Positions 47,581 through 56,863 of a DNA stretch of 64,000 bases are shown here, piece by piece. The notes beneath the pieces are model-generated. The model worked only from the letters and a program-made list of their open reading frames with translations. It was not told where the DNA came from and did not search any database. The stretch is taken from NCBI RefSeq assembly GCF_900176345.1, contig NZ_FWXU01000003.1:186001-250000 (forward strand). The letters run 5' to 3'. The position numbers and the translations under genes were made by a program. Numbering within the stretch: the first letter of the stretch is position 1; every line of letters starts with the position of its first letter. Source of the DNA: Rhizobium sp. RU36D. Its GTDB lineage: Bacteria > Pseudomonadota > Alphaproteobacteria > Rhizobiales > Rhizobiaceae.

Positions 47581-47717
47581 AACCACCATATCGCACTCAG
47601 CTGATGCACATGGTGGCTTTTCCTCCCAGTTCCACCGCAGCAGCTGTTCCCCTCTGGAGGTTTATTGACCTTCATAACTTATATGGGCCCTGGAGCAATC
47701 CGGTGGCCCTTTTTTTT
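47581..47717 (+). ncRNA. AbcR-type (ar15 family) trans-acting sRNA, first copy
   Basis: About 137 nt; the 5' end is inferred. It starts with a hairpin (ACCACCAT ... ATGGTGG), followed by a single-stranded CUCCCAGUUCC segment and CUGUUCCCCUCU, both able to pair with Shine-Dalgarno regions. It ends in a terminator (47685-47717). A near-identical copy follows in tandem. Position between lsrB and an ArsR gene, the tandem pair and the CUCCCA motif fit the AbcR1/AbcR2 RNAs of Rhizobiales, which repress many ABC transporter mRNAs with Hfq. Confidence 0.88.
47685..47717 (+). terminator. Terminator of the first AbcR-type sRNA
   Basis: GGGCC pairs with GGCCC, with inner CTGG/CCGG around loop AGCAAT, followed by eight T (47710-47717). 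It is the 3' end of the sRNA and carries the Hfq-binding U-tail. Confidence 0.92.
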
Positions 47718-47743
47718 GCCCGGTGATCAAAAATGCAGCGGAT

Positions 47744-47758
47744 GCATGCCAGACATGC
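47744..47758. promoter_or_regulatory. Palindromic operator before the second AbcR-type sRNA
   Basis: GCATGCCAGACATGC matches the upstream palindrome at 14 of 15 positions. Its distance to the 5' part of the second sRNA (about 29 bases) equals that for the first, so both promoters probably share one regulator. Confidence 0.6.
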
Positions 47759-47784
47759 ACAGGATGCTATTGAAATGTCCCGGG

Positions 47785-47922
47785 TACCGCCCCATATCCC
47801 CGTCAGCTGATGCACATGGTGGCTCCCTCCCAGTTCCACCGCAGCAGCTGTTCCCCTCTGGAGGTTTATTGACCTTCATAACTTGCAAGGGCCTTGGAGC
47901 AATCCGGAGGCCCTTTTTTTTT
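47785..47922 (+). ncRNA. AbcR-type (ar15 family) trans-acting sRNA, second copy
   Basis: About 138 nt, 5' end inferred. From 47813 to 47885 it is almost identical to the first copy (the segment CAGTTCCACCGCAGCAGCTG is shared exactly), but the 5' hairpin loop and the promoter spacer differ. The CUCCCAG and CUGUUCCCCUCU segments are kept. The terminator is at 47889-47922. The two copies may differ in expression, as reported for AbcR1 and AbcR2 in Sinorhizobium and Agrobacterium. I cannot say which one corresponds to AbcR1. Confidence 0.86.
47889..47922 (+). terminator. Terminator of the second AbcR-type sRNA
   Basis: GGGCC (47889-47893) pairs with GGCCC (47909-47913), followed by nine T (47914-47922). 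Loop and inner stem match the first copy. Confidence 0.92.
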
Positions 47923-48100
47923 CAAACGTGCCCCTCACCGGGCCTGCCTACACGGATACGTGAATTGACGTATCGGACTTGAACGATATTTATATCGAAG
48001 AAATTCGATACGGACTTCAACGCATGCTGCACAAAAGCCTGTCGCAGTCTTGCGATAAGCACATGCGCAAACAACAGGAGCCTGAAGAATAGGGGCGGAC

Positions 48101-48430
48101 GTGACGGTTCGCGACACGCTTCAGGGCATGACCATGGATGTCGATGAGATTTTGAAGGCGCTTGCCCATCCGACTCGGGTGCAGATGCTGCGCTGGCTGA
48201 AGGAACCCGAAAAGCATTTCAGCGATCAGGCGCATCCCCTCGACATGGGCATCTGCGCCGGCCAGTTCGAGCGTTGCGGCTTGTCGCAGTCCACCGTGTC
48301 GGCGCATCTCGCGACCCTGCAGCGCGCCAATCTGCTGACATCCGAACGCGTGGGCCAATGGATTTTCTACCGCCGCAACGAGGCGACCATCCAGTCATTC
48401 CTCACAGACCTTAGGACGCTTCTGTCCTGA
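48101..48430 (+). CDS. ArsR-family transcriptional regulator
   Basis: 109 residues from a GTG at 48101 with AGGGGCGG upstream; ATGs at 48128 or 48134 give shorter forms that would begin right before the conserved DVDEILKALAHPTRVQMLRW. The winged helix continues with QFERCGLSQSTVSAHLATLQ and GQWIFYRRNEATIQ. Cysteines in MGICAGQFERCGLS could sense metal or thiol stress. It precedes an Old Yellow Enzyme gene and probably controls it; this regulator-reductase order beside the AbcR locus is familiar from other rhizobia. Confidence 0.88.
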   Translation: MTVRDTLQGMTMDVDEILKALAHPTRVQMLRWLKEPEKHFSDQAHPLDMGICAGQFERCGLSQSTVSAHLATLQRANLLTSERVGQWIFYRRNEATIQSFLTDLRTLLS

Positions 48431-48501
48431 ACCTCCCTCCCCTCCCCTCCCGGAACGGCGGTCGTCGTTCCACCTCCTAAGCAAACCACAAGGATTGTTT
48501 C

Positions 48502-49614
48502 ATGTCCGATCTCTTCGAACCGACCAAGGCCGGCGACATCGCGCTCGCCAACCGCATCGCCATGGCGCCGCTCACGCGCAACCGTTCCCCGGGCGAGGCG
48601 CCGAACGATCTCAACGTCACCTACTACCAGCAGCGCGCCACCGCAGGCCTGATCATTACCGAGGGTACGCCGATCACCCATCAGGGCCAGGGCTATGCCC
48701 ATGTGCCGGGGCTCTACAAGCCCGAGGCGCTGGAAGGCTGGAAAAAAGTCACGGATGCCGTCCACAAGGCTGGTGGCAAGATCGTCACGCAGATCTGGCA
48801 TGTCGGCCGCGTGTCCCACACCTCGCTGCAGCCTGGCGAAGGCAAGCCGGTGGCGCCCTCGGCGATCACGGCGAAGTCCAAGACCTATATCATCAATCCC
48901 GATGGCAGCGGCGCGTTTGCCGATACCTCCGAGCCGCGAGCGCTCTCGCTTGAGGAGATTCCCGGCATTCTTGAGGACTATCGCGTGGCCGCGCGTGCAG
49001 CCGTGGATGCCGGTTTCGACGGTGTCGAAATCCACGCCGCCAATGGCTATCTGCTTGACCAGTTCCTGCGCTCCGGCTCCAACCAGCGCACCGACGCCTA
49101 TGGCGGCTCGATCGAGAACCGCACGCGCCTGACGCTGGAAGTCGCAGCCGTGGTGGCCAAGGAAATCGGCGGCGGTCGCACCGGCATCCGCATCTCGCCC
49201 GTCACCCCGGCCAATGATGTCTTCGACCCCGAGCCGCAGCCGCTGTTCAATCATCTGGTTTCGAAGCTCGCGGGGCTCGACCTGGCCTTCATCCACGTCA
49301 TCGAAGGCGCGACCGGCGGTCCGCGCGACTTCAAGCAGGGCGACAAGCCTTTCGATTGGGACGAGTTGCGCAAGACCTATCGCGACGCCGGCGGCAAGGG
49401 CGCCTGGATGGTCAACAACGGCTATGACAAGGCATCCGCCACCGAAGCCGTTGCCAGTGGCCGGGCCGACATTGTCACCTTCGGCAAGCTGTTCATCGCC
49501 AATCCCGACCTGGTGCGCCGCTTCAAGGAGGATGCGCCGCTGAACGAGCCGAACAAGGCCACCTTCTATGGCGGCGGCGCCGAAGGCTATACGGACTATC
49601 CGTTCCTGCCCTAA
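48502..49614 (+). CDS. Old Yellow Enzyme-family alkene reductase
   Basis: 370 residues. It is a flavin-dependent TIM barrel: FEPTKAGDIALANRIAMAPLTRNRS at the N-terminus, ITEGTPITHQGQGY, QIWHVGRVSH, then GFDGVEIHAANGYLLDQFL, GSNQRTDAYGGSIENR and FGKLFIANPDLVRRF. These are the FMN- and substrate-binding segments of NemA/OYE enzymes, which reduce activated C=C bonds, quinones, N-ethylmaleimide and nitro compounds with NADPH. A role in electrophile detoxification fits the ArsR-type sensor upstream. Confidence 0.95.
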   Translation: MSDLFEPTKAGDIALANRIAMAPLTRNRSPGEAPNDLNVTYYQQRATAGLIITEGTPITHQGQGYAHVPGLYKPEALEGWKKVTDAVHKAGGKIVTQIWHVGRVSHTSLQPGEGKPVAPSAITAKSKTYIINPDGSGAFADTSEPRALSLEEIPGILEDYRVAARAAVDAGFDGVEIHAANGYLLDQFLRSGSNQRTDAYGGSIENRTRLTLEVAAVVAKEIGGGRTGIRISPVTPANDVFDPEPQPLFNHLVSKLAGLDLAFIHVIEGATGGPRDFKQGDKPFDWDELRKTYRDAGGKGAWMVNNGYDKASATEAVASGRADIVTFGKLFIANPDLVRRFKEDAPLNEPNKATFYGGGAEGYTDYPFLP

Positions 49615-49629
49615 GGCCTAGATATGATC

Positions 49630-49657
49630 GGGCATCCCGGAGCGATCCGGGATGCCC
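49630..49657. terminator. Perfect hairpin between convergent genes
   Basis: GGGCATCCCGGA and TCCGGGATGCCC form a perfect 12-bp stem closed by a GCGA tetraloop, 16 bases after the OYE stop. There is no T-run; it probably protects or ends transcripts from both directions. Confidence 0.65.
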
Positions 49658-49675
49658 ACTTAACTGCTAATGACA

Positions 49676-50047
49676 TTAGAGTGCAGTCCGCCGCCAGCTT
49701 TCCACCGTAACCAGCAGCATCACAAGCGCATTGGCCGGATGCAGCGCCGATAGCCAAGGCAGCGAAAGATCCTGACCGAGCACCACAAGCATGACTTGGG
49801 TGATGTAGAGCAGCACCAGCATGAGCGCCGGCTGGCGAAAGAGCGCCCCTGCCGGCAGCAGGCTCAAAGCCGCCAGCGCCAGGATCGGCAGGGACAGCAC
49901 GCCGCCGAAAAGGCCATGCATGCCCCAATCAGTCGGCCCGCCGAATAGCGCAAGCCCTGCCAGAAAGACCTGGACCATGATGCCGGCGATGATCGAGGCG
50001 GCGATCAGCGGTGCTGGTCCGTAAAGCGATTTGCTGGACGCGCTCAT
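49676..50047 (-). CDS. DUF6220-like small membrane protein
   Basis: 123 residues; the ATG at 50047 overlaps the stop of the epimerase gene by 4 bases. Four hydrophobic segments (LIAASIIAGIMVQVFLAGLALFG, GVLSLPILALAALSLL, LMLVLLYITQVMLVVL, ANALVMLLVTVE) and the motif HGLFGG plus LHPANALVM are what I recall from DUF6220 and similar four-helix proteins that resemble heme-binding membrane bundles; the two His residues fall near helix ends. The function is unknown. It is cotranscribed with an SDR-type gene. Confidence 0.78.
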   Translation of the reverse strand: MSASSKSLYGPAPLIAASIIAGIMVQVFLAGLALFGGPTDWGMHGLFGGVLSLPILALAALSLLPAGALFRQPALMLVLLYITQVMLVVLGQDLSLPWLSALHPANALVMLLVTVESWRRTAL

Positions 50048-51096
50048 GCCGCCGCTCCCTGCCGACCCACGGCTGACGAAACCGTATGGTTGCGCTCGTC
50101 CGCCGCAGGTTCCAGGCAACCAAGGCTTGCCAACGTCGCCCGCACCGCTTCGTCGATCGGCGTGCGGGGCTCCGCACCGAGGAACGCCACCAGCCTGCCA
50201 TTGTCCATCCGCACCGGTTGCTTCCAGAGATAGCGCATCTCCATCAACTCCCTGAAGACCGGGACGAAAGGTTGCAGCAACCAAAGCAGACCCCAGGCGA
50301 ATCCTTTTGTCTTCAGGTCAGGCCGTCCCGTCACCCGCCGGATCGCCGCGCCGAGCTGCAATCCGTCCCGGTCCCAGAAGCCTTCCATATGAAAGCGGGC
50401 GAAAGCTGGCAGGTCCTCGGCGCGCTCCAGCAGTTGCACCATCGTTTCGGCCACATCAGGCAGATAGGCCCATTGATGCCCGACGCCTTCGTGACCCGGA
50501 TTGGTGATAGCCTTGACAGGCTGTCCCGGCTTGACCACCGCCTGGGCAAACCAGTTGTTTCCGGCATTGGGGCCGAAGAAGTCCCCTGCCCGCACCAGGA
50601 TGACCTGTACGCCCCGCGTCGCCGCAGCTTGGAGCCTTTGCTCCAGCTGCACCCGGATGCCGCCCTTGACCGTGACAGGCCGCTGCGGGCTATCCTCAAA
50701 GATATGCTCGAGCTCGCCGGGACCGTAATTATAGACCGTGCCCGGCATGACGATCCGCGCACCCACCGCTTCGGCCGCAGCGATCGTGTTGTCGATCATC
50801 GGCAGCACCAACTGGCCCCAGTTGCGATATCCGGGCGGATTGACGGCATGCACGATCACGTCAACGCCATCAGCAGCCCGCATCACGTCGTCCCGGTTCA
50901 TGGCGTCGCCCTGCACCCAGGCAAACTGCGGCGTCTTGGCTGCCATGGCCTTGGCATTGCGATGCATGGCCCGCACGATATAGCCGCGGGCCGCCAGCTT
51001 GTCGGCGACCGCGCCGCCGATGCCGCCGGTCGCGCCGAGTATGAGAGCAACCGGCTTACGCGGGCTTGCTACAGTGTTCTGCCTGTCCGTTGTCAT
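50044..51096 (-). CDS. NAD(P)-binding epimerase/NmrA-type protein (atypical SDR)
   Basis: 350 residues. The Rossmann start is VALILGATGGIGGAVADKLAARGY. It continues with VQGDAMNRDDVMRAADGVDVIVHAVNP, IVMPGTVYNYGPG (Tyr of the active site) and VILVRAGDFFGPN. This is the extended/atypical SDR pattern of sugar epimerases and NmrA-like proteins. The substrate is unknown. It is divergent from a LysR-type gene 94 bases away that probably regulates it, and is coupled to a small membrane protein gene. Confidence 0.9.
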   Translation of the reverse strand: MTTDRQNTVASPRKPVALILGATGGIGGAVADKLAARGYIVRAMHRNAKAMAAKTPQFAWVQGDAMNRDDVMRAADGVDVIVHAVNPPGYRNWGQLVLPMIDNTIAAAEAVGARIVMPGTVYNYGPGELEHIFEDSPQRPVTVKGGIRVQLEQRLQAAATRGVQVILVRAGDFFGPNAGNNWFAQAVVKPGQPVKAITNPGHEGVGHQWAYLPDVAETMVQLLERAEDLPAFARFHMEGFWDRDGLQLGAAIRRVTGRPDLKTKGFAWGLLWLLQPFVPVFRELMEMRYLWKQPVRMDNGRLVAFLGAEPRTPIDEAVRATLASLGCLEPAADERNHTVSSAVGRQGAAA

Positions 51097-51189
51097 TGTC
51101 TTGCTCCTTCGGTTTCGATGAAGCGACTATGCGGCCGACATTCGCTAAACGGAATTGCCTATTAAAATTGAGATGCTATACAAAAATGT

Positions 51190-52083
51190 ATGGCACTTAC
51201 CGCACTCGACTGGGATCAGTATCGCACCTTTCTGGCCGTCCTCAGCGAAGGCTCGCAATCGGCGGCCGCGCGTGCGCTGGGGCTGACTCAGCCGACAGTG
51301 GCCCGCCATATCGATGCACTGGAAGCGGCGGTCGGCAAGCCGCTCTTTATCCGCTCGCAACAGGGACTGCTGCCCACCGAGACCGCCTTGGCCATGCAAC
51401 CCTATGCGGAAGCCATGGCGGCCAATGCGGCAGCCCTTGCCCGCGCCGCCACGGTAAGCGGCGACGCAGTGGCGGGCACCGTGCGCATCAGCGCCAGCGA
51501 GGTCGTGGGGCTTGAGGTCCTGCCGCCCATGCTGAGCGCGCTTCAGGAGCAGCATCCCGGCCTGCAGATCGAACTGTCGATTTCGGATGTGGTGGAAGAC
51601 CTCCTGCGGCAGGAGGCGGATATCGCGGTCCGCATGGTCGCACCGACCCAGGCCGCACTCATCAGCCGTAAGATCGGCACCATCCCGCTCGGTTTCCATG
51701 CCCATCGCCGCTATCTGGAGCGGCACGGCTCACCGGCGACACTTCACGAACTGGCGGACCATCGGCTGATCGGCTTCGACCGCCAACTGGCCTATGTCCG
51801 GGCCATGGCGCAGCGCATGCCGGAGGTGGCCGCCATGCGCTTTGCTTTCCGCACCGACAGCAATGTCGCGCAACTCGCCATGATCCGCGCCGGCGGCGGC
51901 ATCGGCATCTGCCAGCGTGCTCTGGCCGCCCGCGATGCAGACCTCATCGAGGTTCTGCCGGGGCTTCTCGACATGAAGCTTGAAACCCATGTCGTGATGC
52001 ATGAGAACCTGAAGTCGGCGCCCCGCTGCCGCGTGACATTCGACGCGCTGGTCGAGGGCTTCCTAAAATACATCGCGCAATGA
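51190..52083 (+). CDS. LysR-family transcriptional regulator
   Basis: 297 residues. The winged helix reads LDWDQYRTFLAVLSEGSQSAAARAL and LTQPTVARHIDALEAAVG, followed by an effector domain (VRISASEVVGLEVLPPML, DIAVRMV, then GGGIGICQRALAA). The ribosome site is weak. It faces the SDR operon, and the short shared region contains AT-rich sequence suited to a LysR site. The inducer is unknown. A VOC-domain gene follows 14 bases later and may be cotranscribed. Confidence 0.93.
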   Translation: MALTALDWDQYRTFLAVLSEGSQSAAARALGLTQPTVARHIDALEAAVGKPLFIRSQQGLLPTETALAMQPYAEAMAANAAALARAATVSGDAVAGTVRISASEVVGLEVLPPMLSALQEQHPGLQIELSISDVVEDLLRQEADIAVRMVAPTQAALISRKIGTIPLGFHAHRRYLERHGSPATLHELADHRLIGFDRQLAYVRAMAQRMPEVAAMRFAFRTDSNVAQLAMIRAGGGIGICQRALAARDADLIEVLPGLLDMKLETHVVMHENLKSAPRCRVTFDALVEGFLKYIAQ

Positions 52084-52096
52084 AGGGCGGGAATGC

Positions 52097-52573
52097 ATGA
52101 CCCAACTTGACCAGGCCGCCCGCAATGCAGCGAACGCGCAGGGCAATATGCCAACGGGAGGCTTTGCGCCACTGGTGCCGGAACTTGACGTCACGAACAT
52201 CGAGGCGAGCCTCGCCTTCTGGTGCGATCTTCTCGGCTTCCGCATCGCCTATGCGCGGCCGGAGGCGAAATTCGCCTATCTGGAGCGGCAGGGCGCGCAG
52301 GTGATGCTGTGCGAGATCAATGGCGAATGGATCACCGGGCCGCTCGATCGCCCGTTCGGACGCGGGGTGAATTTCCAGATCGAGACAGACCAGTTGCTGC
52401 CCCTGCTGGATCGCTTGTCAGAAGCAAACTGGCCGCTCTTCCGTCCGGAAAAAGAGAGCTGGTACCGCATCTCCGCCACGCAGGAGCGCGGCTCGCGCGA
52501 ATTCCTGGTGCAGGACCCCGACGGCTATCTGCTGCGCTTTTCGCAGTCACTCGGTGAGCGCGGCGCCGCGTGA
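52097..52573 (+). CDS. VOC-family (bleomycin resistance/glyoxalase-like) protein
   Basis: 158 residues. Blocks PLVPELDVTNIEASLAFWCDLLGFRIAYARPE and FAYLERQGAQVMLCE, then RPFGRGVNFQIETD and FLVQDPDGYLLRFSQ show the paired beta-alpha-beta modules of the vicinal oxygen chelate fold. The ending is typical of BleO-like bleomycin-binding proteins, which sequester the drug rather than modify it. Metal ligands are not all visible, so binding rather than catalysis is likelier. Confidence 0.88.
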   Translation: MTQLDQAARNAANAQGNMPTGGFAPLVPELDVTNIEASLAFWCDLLGFRIAYARPEAKFAYLERQGAQVMLCEINGEWITGPLDRPFGRGVNFQIETDQLLPLLDRLSEANWPLFRPEKESWYRISATQERGSREFLVQDPDGYLLRFSQSLGERGAA

Positions 52574-52579
52574 TCGCCA

Positions 52580-52846
52580 TCACACCGCCGGATGCTTCGG
52601 CTCTTCATAGAGATCGAGAATGACGGCTTCCGGGCGGTCGCCGCCGTCGGAATATTCCTCGTGCCACTTGCCGTTTTCATCCTGGAAGCTGATCTCGGCT
52701 GACTCGCCGCCAACCTGCTGCTCCTGGGTCACGATCCGCGCGGCCTCCACCGCTTCAGCATGGCTGGCGAATGTTTCGGAATAGACGCCGTCCAGCCTGT
52801 AGGCCCAGCCGCCATCATGCGGCACGATTTCATAGGTCACTCTCAT
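52580..52846 (-). CDS. DUF2188-domain small protein
   Basis: 88 residues from ATG 52846, with GAGGGAGAAGG upstream. The sequence YEIVPHDGGWAYRLDGVYSETFASHAEAVEAARIVTQEQQ matches DUF2188, a small beta-hairpin plus helix domain. The rest is acidic (GKWHEEYSDGGDRPEAVILD). Such proteins are common in rhizobia and have no known activity. It lies convergent to the VOC gene, with 6 bases between the two stops. Confidence 0.85.
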   Translation of the reverse strand: MRVTYEIVPHDGGWAYRLDGVYSETFASHAEAVEAARIVTQEQQVGGESAEISFQDENGKWHEEYSDGGDRPEAVILDLYEEPKHPAV

Positions 52847-52951
52847 GATGCCTTCTCCCTCGGCGTGAGACCTCCTGCCCGCACCGAATATCGCACCATC
52901 AGGGAAAACTGGAAAGCCCAATCGATGAGGCAGACATCAGAAGCCTGAAAA

Positions 52952-52980
52952 CGACAAAGCCCGCTTGGTGGGGCGGGCTT
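52952..52980 (-). terminator. Rho-independent terminator of the aspartate aminotransferase gene
   Basis: On the minus strand AAGCCCGC and GCGGGCTTT form an 8-bp stem with loop CCCACCAA, followed by TTTGTCGTTTT. It lies 24 bases after the stop at 53005. Confidence 0.88.
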
Positions 52981-53004
52981 CGGGTCGTTGAGGAAAAGCA
53001 ACAG

Positions 53005-54255
<1,251 letters not shown>

Positions 54256-54502
54256 TCAGGTCCAAGCTCTATGGCGAAAGCCGCCGCCTGTTTCAAGCGG
54301 AAAGCGGTGAACATGCAAGAAAGCGTCATGATTTCGTCACCCGTTGCAAGCCGACCGGCTCACGATCACGCCCGAAGACCCCTACAGGGGCATAAATCGC
54401 AATAAGGCCACAATAATTGCCGCGCTCCGCCGCAATTCGGTCCCCGAAGCGACGCGATGCGGGACTTTCCTTCGCCTTGCCACGGGCAAAAAGGGGACGG
54501 TC

Positions 54503-56863
54503 ATGTTTCTGGATGATGAGGATCAGACGAAGCGTTTGCGTGAAAGACGGAAACTGGGGCATCTGCAGATCGTCGCCGCGACGGCGCTCGCTTGCCTGGT
54601 CAGCCTTGTCGGTCTGACGGTCACCGTACAGGCCCAGTCGCAGCCGACCGCAAGCCAGGCTTCGTCCGCCGCGACAACAGAGGTTGCGGCCCTCGTCCGG
54701 CCCGGCGACATGAACATGGGCGGGCTGCTTCTCCCCTCCAAGGAACCGGGCTTCTTTGTCGAGGCGCCGCGGCTGAAGACCGATGTCGCGATCGACGTTG
54801 CCGGCCCCATCGCCCGCGTCAAGCTCACGCAGCGCTTTCAGAACCCGTCCAAGGGCTGGGTCGAAGGCACCTATGTCTTCCCCCTGCCCGAGAATTCGGC
54901 GGTCGACAGCCTGCGCATGCAGATCGGCGACCGCTTCATCGAAGGCAAGCTCAAGCCGCGCGAAGAGGCCCGCCAGATCTATGAACAGGCCAAGACCGAG
55001 GGCAAGAAGGCCGCTTTGCTGGAGCAGCAGCGTCCCAACATCTTCACCAACCAAGTGGCTAATATCGGCCCTGGCGATGAGATCGTGGTGCAGATCGAAT
55101 ACCAGCAGGCCGTCCACCAATCCCAGGGCGAATTCTCGCTGCGCTTCCCCATGGTGGTCGCCCCTCGTTACAATCCCCAGCCGATCGTGCAATCCGTCGA
55201 GTTCAACGGCAATGCCGGCTTTGCCATAAGCCCGGATCCGGTGGAAAACCGGGAAAAGATCGAGGCGCCGGTTCTCGACCCCAAAGAGAACGCGAAGATC
55301 AATCCGGTTGCGCTGACCGTGAGCCTTAAATCCGGCTTTCCGCTCGGCGAGGTCAAATCATCCTACCATGACGTTACGATTGCAGGGGAAGGCGACCAGG
55401 ACCGCCGGATCACCCTGAAGACCGAGTCGGTTCCGGCGGACAAGGATTTCGAGTTGACCTGGCGCGCGGCTCCCGGCGCCTCGCCCCATGCCGGCCTGTT
55501 CCGCGAGGTGGTGGACGGCAAGACCTATCTCATGGCCTTCGTCACCCCGCCGGCTGCACCGGCCCAGGCGCCCGCCCCGCGTGAAGTCGTCTTCGTCATC
55601 GACAATTCCGGCTCCATGGCCGGCGCCTCGATCGAACAGGCCCGGAAGAGCCTGGCGCTTGCCATCTCACGCCTGAAGCCGACGGACCGCTTCAGCGTCA
55701 TTCGCTTCGACGACACGATGACCGACTTCTTCGGCGGCCTCGTTCCGGCGACCGGCGACAACCGGGAAAAGGCGGTGGCCTATGTCAACGGCCTGACTGC
55801 CGACGGCGGCACGGAGATGCTGCCGGCGCTCCTGTCGGCGCTGCGCACCCAGGGCCCCAAGGCTCCCGATGCCCTGCGCCAGATCGTGTTTCTGACCGAC
55901 GGCGCCATCGGCAACGAGTCGCAGTTGTTCGACGCGATCTCCGACAATCGCGGCGACGCGCGAGTCTTCACCGTCGGCATCGGCTCGGCGCCGAACTCGT
56001 ATTTCATGAGCAAGGCCGCCGAAATCGGCCGCGGAACCTTCACCCAGATCGGCACCGACGACCAGATCGCTGAGCGCATGGCCGAGCTGTTCACCAAGCT
56101 CGAAAACCCTGTCATGACCGATATCGCCGCGAGTTTCGACGGCGCCAATGCCACCGAGATCACGCCCAATCCGATGCCGGACCTCTATGCCGGCGAACCC
56201 GTGATCCTGACCGCCGAGATCGAGGGTGCCGCACCTCAAGGCAAGCTTCAAATCCTCGGCCGCACCGCCGACCAGCCATGGCGGGTGGAGATGGACATTG
56301 CCAAGGCCGCCGATGGCCGGGGCATTTCCAAGCTCTGGGCCCGCCGCAAGATCGATGACATCGAGGCGCGCGCCTACCGCGCGGCAAACCCTGAAGAGAC
56401 CGACAGGCAGGTCGAACAGGTGGCCATGGTCCATGGGCTGGTGTCCCGCATGACAAGCCTCGTTGCCGTCGATGTCACGCCATCAAGGCCTTCCGATGAG
56501 CCGGTGCATGACGTCAAGCTGCCGCTGAACCTGCCTGATGGTTGGGACTTCGAAAAGGTCATGGGAGAGCCGTCACCATCGCCGATGCCGATCAACGGTC
56601 AGCTGCCGTCTCCGGCCATGCAGGAGGCCAGTGCCGTGACCTATAGCGCGATTGCGGCCGCACCGACGGCCAAGGCCGCTGCGGTGGTCGCCCAGAACAA
56701 CAGCTCCGTCGCCCTGCCCCAGACCGCGACGCTCGCCGACCAGCGCATCCTGATGGGCCTGATCTTCCTTGCCTTCGCCGCCATGGCGATCGTCTGCCTG
56801 GCGCTGTGGCGTCGGGGTCTCAGGGATGTGATCAACGCGGAGTCCCGTCGCCGTGGACGCTGA
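54503..56863 (+). CDS. Sortase substrate: VIT and vWA domain surface protein
   Basis: 786 residues from ATG 54503, with AAGGGGACGG before it. Parts in order: a charged N-terminus and membrane helix or signal anchor (LQIVAATALACLVSLVGLTV), a VIT domain (about 85-210, VKLTQRFQNPSKGWVEGTYVF), a vWA domain with MIDAS motif DNSGSM at 367, and a C-terminal sorting signal LPQTA (738-742), hydrophobic helix and basic tail (WRRGLRD, ESRRRGR). This matches the family named marine proteobacterial sortase target protein. The next gene, overlapping by 11 bases, encodes the sortase. Confidence 0.93.
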   Translation: MFLDDEDQTKRLRERRKLGHLQIVAATALACLVSLVGLTVTVQAQSQPTASQASSAATTEVAALVRPGDMNMGGLLLPSKEPGFFVEAPRLKTDVAIDVAGPIARVKLTQRFQNPSKGWVEGTYVFPLPENSAVDSLRMQIGDRFIEGKLKPREEARQIYEQAKTEGKKAALLEQQRPNIFTNQVANIGPGDEIVVQIEYQQAVHQSQGEFSLRFPMVVAPRYNPQPIVQSVEFNGNAGFAISPDPVENREKIEAPVLDPKENAKINPVALTVSLKSGFPLGEVKSSYHDVTIAGEGDQDRRITLKTESVPADKDFELTWRAAPGASPHAGLFREVVDGKTYLMAFVTPPAAPAQAPAPREVVFVIDNSGSMAGASIEQARKSLALAISRLKPTDRFSVIRFDDTMTDFFGGLVPATGDNREKAVAYVNGLTADGGTEMLPALLSALRTQGPKAPDALRQIVFLTDGAIGNESQLFDAISDNRGDARVFTVGIGSAPNSYFMSKAAEIGRGTFTQIGTDDQIAERMAELFTKLENPVMTDIAASFDGANATEITPNPMPDLYAGEPVILTAEIEGAAPQGKLQILGRTADQPWRVEMDIAKAADGRGISKLWARRKIDDIEARAYRAANPEETDRQVEQVAMVHGLVSRMTSLVAVDVTPSRPSDEPVHDVKLPLNLPDGWDFEKVMGEPSPSPMPINGQLPSPAMQEASAVTYSAIAAAPTAKAAAVVAQNNSSVALPQTATLADQRILMGLIFLAFAAMAIVCLALWRRGLRDVINAESRRRGR

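Noticed and set aside
47521..47925. Tandem repeats near 47.6 kb considered as a CRISPR array or IS ends
   Set aside because: There are only two units of about 140 bases, each with a promoter-like motif and terminator, and they match tandem sRNA genes instead.
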